NCBI GenBank assembly: GCA_016190155.1
Contig: JACPRB010000320.1
Coordinates: 1 to 36,440, forward strand
DNA from: Planctomycetota bacterium
GTDB taxonomy: Bacteria; Planctomycetota; MHYJ01; JACPRB01
DNA length: 36,440 nt
Direction of reading: 5' to 3'
Positions within the stretch are counted from its first letter, which is position 1. Each line of letters begins with the position of its first letter. Positions 15,539 through 23,622 of the stretch are shown here, piece by piece. The position numbers were made by a program, and so were the translations under genes. The notes below the pieces were generated by a model. The model worked only from the letters and a program-made list of their open reading frames with translations, was not told the DNA's origin and did no database searches.

Positions 15539-17197
15539 GTGCACGCATGGCCCGCCGTTTGCGCTCTGATACGTCGCATGCACGAATTGGCACCAGGTTT
15601 TCGGGAGTGCCGCGATCCCCGCACGGGGGAGAGGTACCTGGAGGTACCGACCGCAGGGAAGCTGCTCAATGATTTCCCGATGTTCAACAAGGGCACGGCG
15701 TTCACGCAGGAAGAGCGCGACACGCTGGGGCTGCACGGCCTGCTGCCGCCCCGCATCGTCACGATGCAGCAGCAGATCGAGCGCGTCCTGGACAACTACG
15801 CGGCCAAGACCACCGATCTGGAGCGGTATATCCATCTGATGTCGCTCCTCGATCGGAACGAAACGCTCTTCTACCGAATCCTCCTGGATCGTTTGGAACA
15901 GCTCCTTCCCATCGTCTACATGCCCACCGTCGGTCTGGCATGCCAACGTTTCGGCCACATCTATCGCCGGAATCGAGGTCTGTACTTCACTCCGGAAGAC
16001 GCCGGGCGCGTTGATGAGATCCTCGGCAACTGGCCCTTTCAGGAGATCCAAGTCGTTGTCGTTACCGACGGCCAACGCATCCTGGGGCTCGGTGATCTCG
16101 GAGCGGGTGGAATGGGGATCTCGATCGGAAAGGGGATCCTCTATGCGGCAGGAGCCGGGATTCACCCGGCTCGCATACTGCCGGTCTGTCTCGACGTGGG
16201 GACCGACAATGCCTCGCTCCTCTCCGACCCGCTGTATCTGGGCAAACCTCGGCCGCGCGTGCGGGGCCGAAAGTACGACGACCTCGTCGAGGCGTTCATC
16301 GCGGGAGTGCAGCGGCGCTGGCCGTCGGCGCTCATCCAGTTCGAAGACTTCGGCATCGAGAACGCGTTCCGGCTCCTGGACGGCCATCGCACGCGCGCCT
16401 GCTGCTTCAATGACGACATCCAAGGAACAGGTGCCGTGGCCCGCGCGGGAATACGGGCCGCGCTCAAGAAGACGGACGGTCGATGGGAGGATCAGCGTGC
16501 GTTCATCGTGGGGGCCGGCAGCGCCGGCATCGGAATCGCGCGGGCACTCAAAGGAGTGCCGCTCTGGATCTTCGATTCGAAGGGCCTCCTGACGACCGAT
16601 CGGCCCGAGATGAGGGAGTTCCAACGGCCTTTCGCCAGGACGGAGCCGGGCGGCGGGCTTCTCGATACGGCGCGTCGCGTGCACCCGACGATCTTGATCG
16701 GCGTCTCGGGTCGGCCCGGAATGTTCACGCGCGAGCTGATCGAGTCGATGGCGGGCTCCCACCCCATCGTTTTTCCGCTGTCGAATCCGACGTCGAAGAC
16801 GGAATGCACGCCTCAACAGGCCATGGAATGGACGAACGGCCGGGCCATGGTGGCCACGGGAAGCCCGTTTCCGGGTACGCCCCAGTGCAACAACATGTAC
16901 GTCTTCCCCGGCGTGGGACTCGGTGCCGTGGTCAGCGGCGCCCGACGCATCACGGACGGCATGTTCGAAACCGCGGCGGACACGCTCGTGTCGATGTCTC
17001 CCGAGGATGGCCTCTTTCCGCCGCTCCGCGACATTCGCCGCATCGCGCGCCGGATCGCGCTGAGCGTCGCGAGAAACGCCATGGCGTCCGGCCTTGTCCC
17101 GCACGCCGACGACGTCGATCTGGACGCGAAAATCGCCGCTAGGATGTGGGATCCGCAATACCTGCCGTATCGACCGGCGAACATCGACCGATCCTGA
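15539..17197 (+). CDS. maeA: Malate dehydrogenase (oxaloacetate-decarboxylating), NAD-type malic enzyme
   Basis: A 552-aa large-type malic enzyme that oxidatively decarboxylates malate to pyruvate with NAD(P)H formation in the cytoplasm. Catalytic residues are intact: Tyr127 in PIVYMPTVG, Lys198 in GMGISIGKG, metal ligands E269/D270 (FEDF) and D293 (NDDIQGTG). The dinucleotide site is VGAGSAGIG (324-332). The length fits the 540-570 aa class. I used the GTG at 15539, which has GAGGA 7-8 nt upstream; an ATG lies at 15578. The same frame stays open upstream as far as the permease gene and has a coding look (REISQAAEEIAASIIEDRS), so a non-standard start or a lost N-terminus is possible. Confidence 0.92.
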   Translation: MHAWPAVCALIRRMHELAPGFRECRDPRTGERYLEVPTAGKLLNDFPMFNKGTAFTQEERDTLGLHGLLPPRIVTMQQQIERVLDNYAAKTTDLERYIHLMSLLDRNETLFYRILLDRLEQLLPIVYMPTVGLACQRFGHIYRRNRGLYFTPEDAGRVDEILGNWPFQEIQVVVVTDGQRILGLGDLGAGGMGISIGKGILYAAGAGIHPARILPVCLDVGTDNASLLSDPLYLGKPRPRVRGRKYDDLVEAFIAGVQRRWPSALIQFEDFGIENAFRLLDGHRTRACCFNDDIQGTGAVARAGIRAALKKTDGRWEDQRAFIVGAGSAGIGIARALKGVPLWIFDSKGLLTTDRPEMREFQRPFARTEPGGGLLDTARRVHPTILIGVSGRPGMFTRELIESMAGSHPIVFPLSNPTSKTECTPQQAMEWTNGRAMVATGSPFPGTPQCNNMYVFPGVGLGAVVSGARRITDGMFETAADTLVSMSPEDGLFPPLRDIRRIARRIALSVARNAMASGLVPHADDVDLDAKIAARMWDPQYLPYRPANIDRS

Positions 17198-17378
17198 TCC
17201 GACAGCGCCGGACCTTCAACTGAATGCTCGACGACCCACCCCCATCGGTGGTATCGTGGTCCGGATCGCGGAGGGAGCGGAAGAGGTCGGCCGCGCCGGT
17301 CGTCGCCCAGGAAAGGGCTTCGGCCGGAACCGTCCTTGTGACTTGGCAGACGAGGTCGTCTCAACTTCTGGAGGTCGC

Positions 17379-17561
17379 ATGTCCGACAGTCCCGCAAAGC
17401 GGATCCGCGAAGCGAAGAAGTTCCAAAAGCGGGCGATGAAGGCCGAACGCAAACGTCTGCGAAAGGAAGGGCGGTTGGGCAAGGACGTCGTCCCGCAGTC
17501 TCCTCCGGCAGAGCCGAGCGCGGCACCCATCGTCTCTCCGCCGCAGGAGCCGAAGTCATGA
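17379..17561 (+). CDS. Small basic protein, unknown function
   Basis: A 60-aa protein with a very basic first half (SPAKRIREAKKFQKRAMKAE, then RKRLRKEGRLGK) likely to form one amphipathic helix, and a Pro/Ala-rich tail. The ATG at 17379 has a strong ribosome-binding site GGAGG (17370-17374), which decides the start within a longer open frame. The charge pattern suggests RNA, ribosome or nucleic-acid binding, but I do not recognise a family. The downstream neighbour, 31 nt away, encodes a protein with a very acidic tail. Confidence 0.6.
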   Translation: MSDSPAKRIREAKKFQKRAMKAERKRLRKEGRLGKDVVPQSPPAEPSAAPIVSPPQEPKS

Positions 17562-17592
17562 ACCCGTCGGCCTTCCCACGGTTCGTGTCCCC

Positions 17593-17958
17593 ATGAGCTT
17601 CACCGCGCCCCACGGCTGGGAGAAGGACTCGGAGAAGCTCTACGTCCACCGCAGCGGCGCCCGCATCCAGCTCATGACGTACCGGGAGAAGGAGGGATGG
17701 TTCCTGATCCCGGCCGAGCTGGATCAGCCCTTGATCGGGTTCCTGCCGACCTCGGAAGGACGCGACAAAGCCTTCGAAGCCTTTGCCAAACCCGGCCCGA
17801 CCCGCCCGCCCCGCGTCCGCAAGCCGGCACCGACCGATGAGCCTGAGGCGCCGCCCGAGGCGGGGAAAAACGAGGACGAAGACGACGAGGACGACGAGGA
17901 AGACAAAGAGGACGAAGACAAGGCGGAGCCGGAAGGCGAACCTGAAGGGACGCCTTGA
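17593..17958 (+). CDS. Hypothetical protein with highly acidic C-terminal tail
   Basis: A 121-aa protein. Residues 1-70 look like a small folded domain (APHGWEKDSEKLYVHRSGAR, GWFLIPAELDQPLIGFLP). Residues 75-121 are low complexity, Pro then Asp/Glu-rich, with about 25 acidic residues in the last 35. I do not recognise the family. The acidic tail could bind basic partners, perhaps the adjacent 60-aa basic protein (inference from proximity only). Confidence 0.55.
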   Translation: MSFTAPHGWEKDSEKLYVHRSGARIQLMTYREKEGWFLIPAELDQPLIGFLPTSEGRDKAFEAFAKPGPTRPPRVRKPAPTDEPEAPPEAGKNEDEDDEDDEEDKEDEDKAEPEGEPEGTP

Positions 17959-18004
17959 TCCGAACCGGCGAATGCCCTGTCAGTAACCGCGGAATACGCC
18001 GGCA

Positions 18005-18033
18005 TTGCGATGACGGGCTGAATCGACTATGAT
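18005..18033 (+). promoter_or_regulatory. Sigma-70-type promoter for the DEAD-box helicase gene
   Basis: A -35 TTGCGA (18005-18010), exactly 17 bp, then -10 TATGAT (18028-18033). The start point would be near 18040, giving a 5' leader of about 105 nt before the ATG at 18146. The leader contains a TTTATTTTT-type stretch near 18111-18119. Long leaders are common on cold-shock helicase genes. Confidence 0.6.
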
Positions 18034-18145
18034 GCCGGCCGTTCGGGAAGTCTACTTCGGTTGCCGCTGACCTTCCACGTCCGCGATTTCTGAACGAAAC
18101 GCCCCCGAGTTTATTTTTCAGTCCCCTGTTCACCGGCATCCATCC

Positions 18146-19396
18146 ATGAATCGTTTCGAAGACTTCCCGCTCGTCGAGCCCATCCTCCGCGCCGTGCGCG
18201 AGGAAGGGTACGAACGTCCCACGCCGATCCAGCACCAGACCATCCGTCTCGCGACCGAAGGGCGCGACATCCTCGGCTGCGCGCAGACCGGGACCGGCAA
18301 AACGGCCGCGTTCGCTCTGCCGATCCTCCAGCGACTCCAAGCGGCGCCCCCGCCGGTGCCGCGTCACGTCCGCGTGCTCGTGCTCTCGCCCACGCGCGAG
18401 CTCACGTCGCAGATCGGAGACAGCTTCGCACGCTACGGCCGGCATACGGCCTTGCGGTGCACCACCGTTTTCGGCGGCGTCGGTCAGGAGCCGCAGGAAC
18501 GCGCCCTGCGCGGCGGCGTCGACATTCTGATCGCGACACCGGGCCGGCTCCTCGATCTCATGCGACAGCGGATCGCGCGGCTCGACCGCGTGGAGATCCT
18601 GGTGCTGGACGAGGCGGACCGCATGCTCGACATGGGCTTCATCCACGACGTGCGTCGCATCATCTCCGCGCTGCCAAAGAAACGCCAGACGCTCTTCTTC
18701 TCCGCAACGCTGCCGCGCGACATCATGAGTTTGGCGCAGGACATCTTGATCGACCCGATCCACGTGGAGGTGACGCCGCCGACGACGACGGTCGAGAAGA
18801 TCGTGCAGTCGCTCTACTGCTTGGAGAAGCGCGAGAAGTTCGCCCTGCTCGCGCGGTTGCTGAAGGATCCCCAGATGCGTCGCGTGCTCGTATTCACGCG
18901 CACGAAGCGGGCGGCGAACAAGCTCGCGGAGCATCTCAACCGCGAGCGGCTCCATGCCGACGCGATCCACGGCAACAAGGGGCAGACCGCGCGCGAAAAG
19001 GCGCTCGACGATTTCAAGCGCGGCGCGTGCCGGGTGCTCGTCGCCACCGACATCGCGTCGCGCGGGATCGATGTCGACGACGTCACGCACGTCATCAACT
19101 TCGACCTGCCCGACGTGCCGGAGAACTACGTGCATCGCATCGGGCGAACGGCGCGTGCCGGGGCCGGCGGCGCGGCGATCACGTTCTGTTCGACGGACGA
19201 GCGCGAGGAGCTGGCCGCCGTGGAGCGGCTGATCGGGATGGCGATCCCGCAGCGCGACGTGCCGCACGGTTTCATCCGCGCCGTGCTGCCGCCCCTTCCG
19301 ATCGGTCACGCGACACCCTCGCGGCCGCACGGTTCGTCGCATCACGCCGCTCCGCGCGGTTCGTACGCGCGTCGCCGTCGGCACCGCCGGCGGTAG
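18146..19396 (+). CDS. rhlE: DEAD-box ATP-dependent RNA helicase (RhlE-like)
   Basis: A 416-aa RNA helicase with all core motifs: Q motif (F4 and Q29 in PTPIQHQ), motif I AQTGTGKT (46-53), PTRELTSQI (82-90), GG doublet, TPGR (131-134), DEAD (155-158), SAT (186-188), then the ARGID-type motif (IASRGIDV) and HRIGRTARAG. The C-terminal tail is short and basic (RRRHRRR), for RNA binding. It unwinds RNA in ribosome assembly or mRNA decay. Downstream lies an RRM-protein gene, hinting at a shared RNA-remodelling or cold-response role. The symbol follows family resemblance; other DEAD-box names are possible. Confidence 0.93.
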   Translation: MNRFEDFPLVEPILRAVREEGYERPTPIQHQTIRLATEGRDILGCAQTGTGKTAAFALPILQRLQAAPPPVPRHVRVLVLSPTRELTSQIGDSFARYGRHTALRCTTVFGGVGQEPQERALRGGVDILIATPGRLLDLMRQRIARLDRVEILVLDEADRMLDMGFIHDVRRIISALPKKRQTLFFSATLPRDIMSLAQDILIDPIHVEVTPPTTTVEKIVQSLYCLEKREKFALLARLLKDPQMRRVLVFTRTKRAANKLAEHLNRERLHADAIHGNKGQTAREKALDDFKRGACRVLVATDIASRGIDVDDVTHVINFDLPDVPENYVHRIGRTARAGAGGAAITFCSTDEREELAAVERLIGMAIPQRDVPHGFIRAVLPPLPIGHATPSRPHGSSHHAAPRGSYARRRRHRRR

Positions 19397-19437
19397 GATC
19401 GGTCGACTTCCGCCGCGGCGCGGGAACCCGCGAAGCG

Positions 19438-20022
19438 CTACCCGCGCCGCTTGGCCTCCAGCCACGCGCGCTTCAGCCCCTCGAAAACGCCCGTCGCCTC
19501 GGCCTCACGCTTCATGTATTGCGCGTCGATCCGGCCCGCGTTGGCGCGAAGCAGTCCGATGACGTCTTCGCAATCGGCGGAGTCGGCGGATCCCGCGCGC
19601 ATCAGGATCAGATCCTCGCACGTCGCGACCGCCAGCTCCACGTCGAAGACCCATCGACGCTGCGCGCGATTGAGCACTTGCTTGAGGTAGGGCGTCGCGG
19701 CCTCGCGCAGCTCAAGATTCACCGTGGCCGCCGGCTTCGCGTCCGTGTAGGACACGCGAGACGTGAACGATCCCGGCGCCGCGGGCATCACGCTGTCCGG
19801 CGACTGCTTGAAGCCCTCACCGCGGGCCGCGCTCAGGACAGCGTCCCGTTGAGCCTCGCCGAACGGCGTGAGGAGCTCGACCGCGCCCAGTTCGGAGGGG
19901 CAATCCCACGCTCTGTGCGCAAGGGTGCCGATGAGTGCGGGCTCGTAACCCATGCCTTTGAGCGCCGCCAGCATCCGGCGGAGCGCCTTGATCATGGTGT
20001 CGCTGGGAGCGGAGACAGACAT
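19438..20022 (-). CDS. Nucleotidyltransferase-like protein, probably catalytically degenerate
   Basis: A 194-aa protein that resembles small nucleotidyltransferases (AbiEii/MNT-like). It has PALIGTLAHRAW where active members have the GG-x-A-x-x-W/H loop, a middle sheet, and a C-terminal EDLILMRAGSADSADCEDV helix-turn typical of the family. The second Gly is Thr and the DxD motif reads GAVELL, so metal binding and catalysis are doubtful. The family call is from pattern only. No antitoxin partner is adjacent, which argues against a working toxin-antitoxin pair. The gene converges with the helicase and is separated from the RRM gene by a strong terminator. Confidence 0.55.
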   Translation of the reverse strand: MSVSAPSDTMIKALRRMLAALKGMGYEPALIGTLAHRAWDCPSELGAVELLTPFGEAQRDAVLSAARGEGFKQSPDSVMPAAPGSFTSRVSYTDAKPAATVNLELREAATPYLKQVLNRAQRRWVFDVELAVATCEDLILMRAGSADSADCEDVIGLLRANAGRIDAQYMKREAEATGVFEGLKRAWLEAKRRG

Positions 20023-20054
20023 AGTCGGCGTCCTATCTCGGCCGGCCGAGCCGG

Positions 20055-20091
20055 AAAAGAGAAGGCGTCCCCCTTTCGGAGGACGCCTTCC
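20055..20091 (-). terminator. Rho-independent terminator of the RRM gene
   Basis: A perfect 10-bp stem, GAAGGCGTCC (20062-20071) with GGACGCCTTC (20082-20091), and a 10-nt loop. On the minus strand it is followed by TCTTTT. It lies 18 nt past the stop of the RRM gene, a classic intrinsic terminator. Confidence 0.88.
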
Positions 20092-20108
20092 ATGGTTTGC
20101 GTTGGGAC

Positions 20109-20438
20109 CTACCAGCGATCGCGACGCCCCCCGCCGCCGCCACCACCACCGTATCCGCCGCGGCCACCACCGCCGCCGCGCGGAGCGCCCTCGCCCTTGG
20201 GGCGGGCCTCATTGACGGTCATCGCCCGACCCTGGATCTCCTGAAGATTGAGCGCCTTGATGGCGGCCTGAGCCTGCGCAGCGTCCGGCATTTCCACGAA
20301 CCCGAATCCCCGCGACCGGCCGGTCATCTTGTCCATGATGATCGACACGGACGAGACGGTGCCATGCGCTTCGAACGCCTGACGCAGGTCCTGCTCGGTT
20401 GCCTGATACGACAGGTTGCCCACAAAGATGTTGGTCAT
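20109..20438 (-). CDS. Glycine-rich RRM RNA-binding protein
   Basis: A 109-aa protein with one RNA-recognition motif: RNP2 IFVGNLS (4-10) and RNP1 RSRGFGFVEM (41-50). It ends in a Gly/Arg tail (GGGGGRGGYGGGGGGGG then RRDRW). Such proteins are cold- or stress-inducible RNA chaperones in cyanobacteria and many other bacteria. The start is the ATG at 20438, with GAGG 6 nt upstream; the open frame extends upstream without RRM similarity. It is monocistronic, ending in the terminator at 20062-20091. The leader is U-rich and described separately. Confidence 0.9.
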   Translation of the reverse strand: MTNIFVGNLSYQATEQDLRQAFEAHGTVSSVSIIMDKMTGRSRGFGFVEMPDAAQAQAAIKALNLQEIQGRAMTVNEARPKGEGAPRGGGGGRGGYGGGGGGGGRRDRW

Positions 20439-20480
20439 CCACAGCCTCGAAAAAAGAGGAAAAAAACGAACCCGAGGAGG
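20439..20480 (-). promoter_or_regulatory. U-rich leader with SD-sequestering hairpin before the RRM gene
   Basis: Reading the minus strand, the ribosome-binding sequence CGAGG (20449-20445) can pair with CCTCG (20477-20473). The 23-nt loop has two runs of six or more T. The stem is short (5 bp), so it would be easily opened. A U-rich loop is a plausible binding site for the RRM protein itself, giving feedback control (inference). Confidence 0.3.
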
Positions 20481-20619
20481 GGGTCGAAAAATGCAGGACG
20501 TGTCAGTCTCAGCAGTTAGCGAACCGTACCTCTCAACACGGCTAATATACGGCGCCTGGGCCGCAAGTTCCAGGTTTTTCCGGCCCCCTGTCGGCACCCC
20601 CGATCGCAGCGGTGCATGG

Positions 20620-20778
20620 ATGCTCGGTGCGCTCATCCCAGGATTCTGGGTGGAAGTACCGCCCATGATCATCCCAACGACGCTGGGCACCTCGCTCATG
20701 GTCGGGGTCGTGGCCGGGGTGCTTCCCGCCGTCCGAGCGGCGCACCTGGATCCAATTCAGGCGCTGATGACGGAATAG
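20620..20778 (+). pseudogene. C-terminal remnant of an FtsX/MacB-type ABC permease
   Basis: The open frame encodes 52 aa that match only the end of FtsX-domain permeases: the last transmembrane helix (TTLGTSLMVGVVAGVLPAV) and the hallmark tail RAAHLDPIQALMTE. The preceding 200 bp has no matching sequence, so the rest of the gene is lost. It converges with the baeRF gene and its stop lies 4 nt from that gene's end. Confidence 0.72.
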
Positions 20779-20782
20779 GAGA

Positions 20783-21967
20783 TTAGTCATGCCTTCCTCC
20801 GGTCTTCACGCGCATTCCCTTCGCGGACAACAGCGCCGCCATGCCGCCGATCGCGCCGAGCCACGGCGCCGGCGTAGGAACGAACGTGACCGCCAAGGGA
20901 GGATGCTTGAGCCCGTGGGCCAACGCCTCTTGGGCCAGCGATGTTCCTACGGTGCGGCCGTCGCAATGAGGGCACCCGTTCGGCGGGCTCGCGAAGAGCG
21001 AGTTGCAGACGAGACAACGCGATCCCTCGACGGGATTCGTGGTATCGAGGTAAAGACGCGCCACCTTACCTTGATTCATCCAGTCCAGGACCTCGGCAGA
21101 CCCCAGAGCCACAAACGTACCCTTCGCGCGACGTTCGTGAAATTCGAGGAGTTCCGCCTCCGTGCGCTCATGGACAAGACGCTCGACCGCGACATACGCC
21201 GCGGCTCGCAGATCGGATTCCTGCCAGGGTGTGGGACCGACGTACCTCGCGCGCGAACGCAAACTTGGGGGGAGATGGTCGCGGAAGATCGGGAAGCCCT
21301 CGCGATCACCGAAACCGAGGATCGCTTCCGGAAATGCCTTTCGCGCATGGATCGCAAGCTCCCGGGCGGCCTTTCGGACCATGGCGGCCGTGAATTCCAG
21401 ACGGCTCTCGTCGAATCGGCTGCGTCTTCCCCCGCCGATTCCCGAGCCTAGGGCGTGAGGTCGTGTTCGCACCACGACCGCCCGCCCCGAAATCGTATGT
21501 TCGTAGTCGCCCGCGAGCGCATCCGCCCTGTAGGCACCCAGCTCCGACCAGACCCCCATGTCAACCTCCTGCACAAGTCCGGTCCTGAGGTCGAACCGAG
21601 CGATCGCGACGCGAGGAGCGCGAGCGCGCGCCTCCAGGAGCGGTAGGAGGTACGGCACGGAAGTGATGGTGATGAAGTTGCGCATCGGCACCTGCAACTC
21701 GAGCGCAACCCAAGCCGTCGTGCCCGCGACGAGGAAGAGTCCATTCGTCTCGGGATGCCGTTCGACCAGAGAGCCCATATGCTTCCGAATTCGTCGGGCC
21801 GTCTTTTCCAGGCCGGGACCGCGCAGCCGCTCCTCCACGACATCTTTCAGGAATGTTCGAGTGGCAACCGGAATGCCCGCCCGCGAAAGATCCAGCGTGA
21901 GCGTTACAACGGTGCCCTCCGGCTCAAAGAGGGGCAGAAGCGCATCGACATGAGGTGTCAAGTTCAT
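20783..21967 (-). CDS. Bacterial eRF1-like (baeRF) protein with C-terminal zinc ribbon
   Basis: A 394-aa protein resembling the bacterial homologues of archaeal/eukaryotic release factor eRF1/Pelota. The N-terminal domain (1-170) has VTLTLDLSRAG and FDLRTGLVQEVDMG. A loop GSGIGGGRRSRFDESR (174-189) occupies the place of the GGQ loop in eRF1, here GGG followed by the R-x-R-F pattern. The middle domain has EAILGFGDREGF. A zinc ribbon CLVC...CPHC (C318, C321, C332, C335) follows. Related proteins are thought to act on stalled or hibernating ribosomes, and they often sit in stress islands. The ribosome-binding site AAGGGG precedes the ATG at 21967. The family assignment is by pattern. Confidence 0.7.
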   Translation of the reverse strand: MNLTPHVDALLPLFEPEGTVVTLTLDLSRAGIPVATRTFLKDVVEERLRGPGLEKTARRIRKHMGSLVERHPETNGLFLVAGTTAWVALELQVPMRNFITITSVPYLLPLLEARARAPRVAIARFDLRTGLVQEVDMGVWSELGAYRADALAGDYEHTISGRAVVVRTRPHALGSGIGGGRRSRFDESRLEFTAAMVRKAARELAIHARKAFPEAILGFGDREGFPIFRDHLPPSLRSRARYVGPTPWQESDLRAAAYVAVERLVHERTEAELLEFHERRAKGTFVALGSAEVLDWMNQGKVARLYLDTTNPVEGSRCLVCNSLFASPPNGCPHCDGRTVGTSLAQEALAHGLKHPPLAVTFVPTPAPWLGAIGGMAALLSAKGMRVKTGGRHD

Positions 21968-22123
21968 AACATTCCCCTTACTGGCGAGCGCGAGCGCAGG
22001 CCTTCATTACCAATCGAGCAACTCGTCCCCGGGAGTGCTACAGTTCCGCGGTCGCCTGTCGACTCTCATGCCCTCGTCCGACGTTCCGACATGGCTCAGG
22101 CCGCCGACCGTAGATGGCGCTCG

Positions 22124-22145
22124 GCCCATTTCTGTGCGAATGGGC
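22124..22145 (-). terminator. Hairpin downstream of the ferredoxin gene
   Basis: GCCCATT (22124-22130) and AATGGGC (22139-22145) form a 7-bp stem with an 8-nt loop just after the ferredoxin stop. There is no U-tract, so it is at most a weak or factor-assisted terminator. The remainder of 21968-22150 holds no gene. Confidence 0.35.
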
Positions 22146-22150
22146 TGTAG

Positions 22151-22396
22151 TCAAGCCGGTAGTAGTCGGCATTGACGGCCGCGCCAGTCGTTCGGAAGGT
22201 CATCGCTCCTGAAGATGGCATTCACGGGACAAGGCTCGACGCAGACCCCGCAGTCGATGCACTCGTCGGGGTTGATGTAGAGCACGATCTCCCCCTTGTC
22301 CTCCGGCTCCGTGGGATGCATGCAGTCCACCGGACACGCGGGGACGCAGGCGCGATCTTTTACGCCGATACACGGTTCTGCAATTACGTAAGTCAT
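22151..22396 (-). CDS. fdxA: 7Fe ferredoxin ([3Fe-4S][4Fe-4S])
   Basis: An 81-aa small electron carrier. The cysteine pattern is that of 7Fe ferredoxins: C9-x7-C17-x3-CP (C21), then [12 protein letters not shown] (C46, C49, C52, C56), inside the family-typical [10 protein letters not shown] and [12 protein letters not shown] segments. It is shorter at the C-terminus than the roughly 105-aa Azotobacter type. It lies 185 bp downstream of hypE on the same strand and may accept or donate electrons in hydrogenase-linked metabolism (inference). The start was chosen at the ATG at 22396, with AAGG 8 nt upstream. Confidence 0.9.
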   Translation of the reverse strand: MTYVIAEPCIGVKDRACVPACPVDCMHPTEPEDKGEIVLYINPDECIDCGVCVEPCPVNAIFRSDDLPNDWRGRQCRLLPA

Positions 22397-22581
22397 GACG
22401 TACCTTCTTCTCAGGCCGCCTCCTCCGGAACCCACAAATACCCGTCCGCCGCGCCTGACGCACGCCGGCGCTTGTTCAGACGGCGCCGTACGAAGCCGAT
22501 ATCGATCGTGCCAGGGGGCCGGAATCACCCTTTGTCCTTCTTCTCAACCATAGCGGACAGATCTCAGAAGCCGCGCGCCGA

Positions 22582-23622
22582 TCAGCAGATCCGTGGCAAC
22601 TGCTCCCCGCTGAGCATATCGAGGATGCGTAGCGCCCCGATGCGGCTCTTCACGGTGACCCGGCCCCTTGGCCCTTCCGCCACGCGTCCCGCCAACACGG
22701 CCCCGTGTGCCACGCGCGTCGAACGTAAGACGGCAAGCGACCGCTCCGCCTCAGTCGCCGGCACGAAGCAGACGAATCGCCCCTCATTGGCGACATAGAA
22801 CGGATCGAGTCCCAAGATCTCGCACGCGCCGGCGACCTCCTCGCTGACGGGAATGGCGCATTCATCCATACCGATCGAAACGCCTGCAGCCTCAGCGATT
22901 TCGACGAGCGCGCTGGAGAGACCGCCACGGGTCAGGTCGCGTAGACAGTGGATCGAGATTCCCGCACGCAGAAGCTCGGAGACCGCGTCCCAAAGCGGCG
23001 CCGTGTCACTCTCGATCGTCGTTTCGAAGGAGAGTCCCTCCCGCTGAGCAAGGACAGCGATCCCGTGTCGGCCTAAGTCGCCGCTCACGAGCACGGCATC
23101 CCCAGGCCGAACGCCGGCCGGGTTGATCGCGAGCGAGTGATCCACGACACCGACCCCCGCCGTCGTGACGTAGATCCCATCTCCCTTGCCGCGATCCACG
23201 ACCTTCGTGTCGCCCGTGGCGATCGGGACATCGCCGGCCGCGACACGCATGGAATCGATCACGCGATGGAAGTCCTCGATCGAGAAGCCTTCCTCAAGAA
23301 TGAAGGCCGCGCTCAACGCCACCGGGCGGGCGCCGCACATCGCGAGATCGTTGATCGTGCCGTGCACCGCCAACTTCCCGATATCGCCGCCCGGGAAAAA
23401 GATCGGCCGCACCACGTACGAGTCCGTCGTGAAGGCGACGCGTCCCGGCACGTCGAAAACGGCCCCGTCGTGCCGCTGATCGAGAAGGGGATTGCGGAAT
23501 GCGGGCAGGATCAGCTTCTCGAGAAGCCCGTGCATCAGCCGTCCCCCGCCGCCGTGCGCGAGCCGTATTCGCTCGGAATCGACCTTGGGGACGGGGCAGG
23601 AAGACGCAACCTCTTCACGCAT
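22582..23622 (-). CDS. hypE: Hydrogenase maturation protein HypE (carbamoyl dehydratase)
   Basis: A 346-aa protein that receives a carbamoyl group from HypF on its C-terminal Cys and dehydrates it with ATP to the thiocyanate that becomes the CN ligand of the [NiFe] site. The C-terminus is the diagnostic PRIC. The body has the PurM/AIR-synthetase-type ATP fold: [48 protein letters not shown]. The ATG at 23622 overlaps the end of hypD by 8 nt; an upstream open frame is only a shadow. It is the last gene of the tightly overlapping hydrogenase operon. Confidence 0.96.
   Translation of the reverse strand: MREEVASSCPVPKVDSERIRLAHGGGGRLMHGLLEKLILPAFRNPLLDQRHDGAVFDVPGRVAFTTDSYVVRPIFFPGGDIGKLAVHGTINDLAMCGARPVALSAAFILEEGFSIEDFHRVIDSMRVAAGDVPIATGDTKVVDRGKGDGIYVTTAGVGVVDHSLAINPAGVRPGDAVLVSGDLGRHGIAVLAQREGLSFETTIESDTAPLWDAVSELLRAGISIHCLRDLTRGGLSSALVEIAEAAGVSIGMDECAIPVSEEVAGACEILGLDPFYVANEGRFVCFVPATEAERSLAVLRSTRVAHGAVLAGRVAEGPRGRVTVKSRIGALRILDMLSGEQLPRIC

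Noticed and set aside
19438-20022. Toxin-antitoxin or abortive infection pair
   Set aside because: There is no adjacent partner gene, and the nucleotidyltransferase-like active site is altered.
20109-20699. Longer version of the RRM protein starting at 20699
   Set aside because: The added N-terminus shows no RRM similarity. The ATG at 20438 has a ribosome-binding site and begins exactly at the RRM fold.
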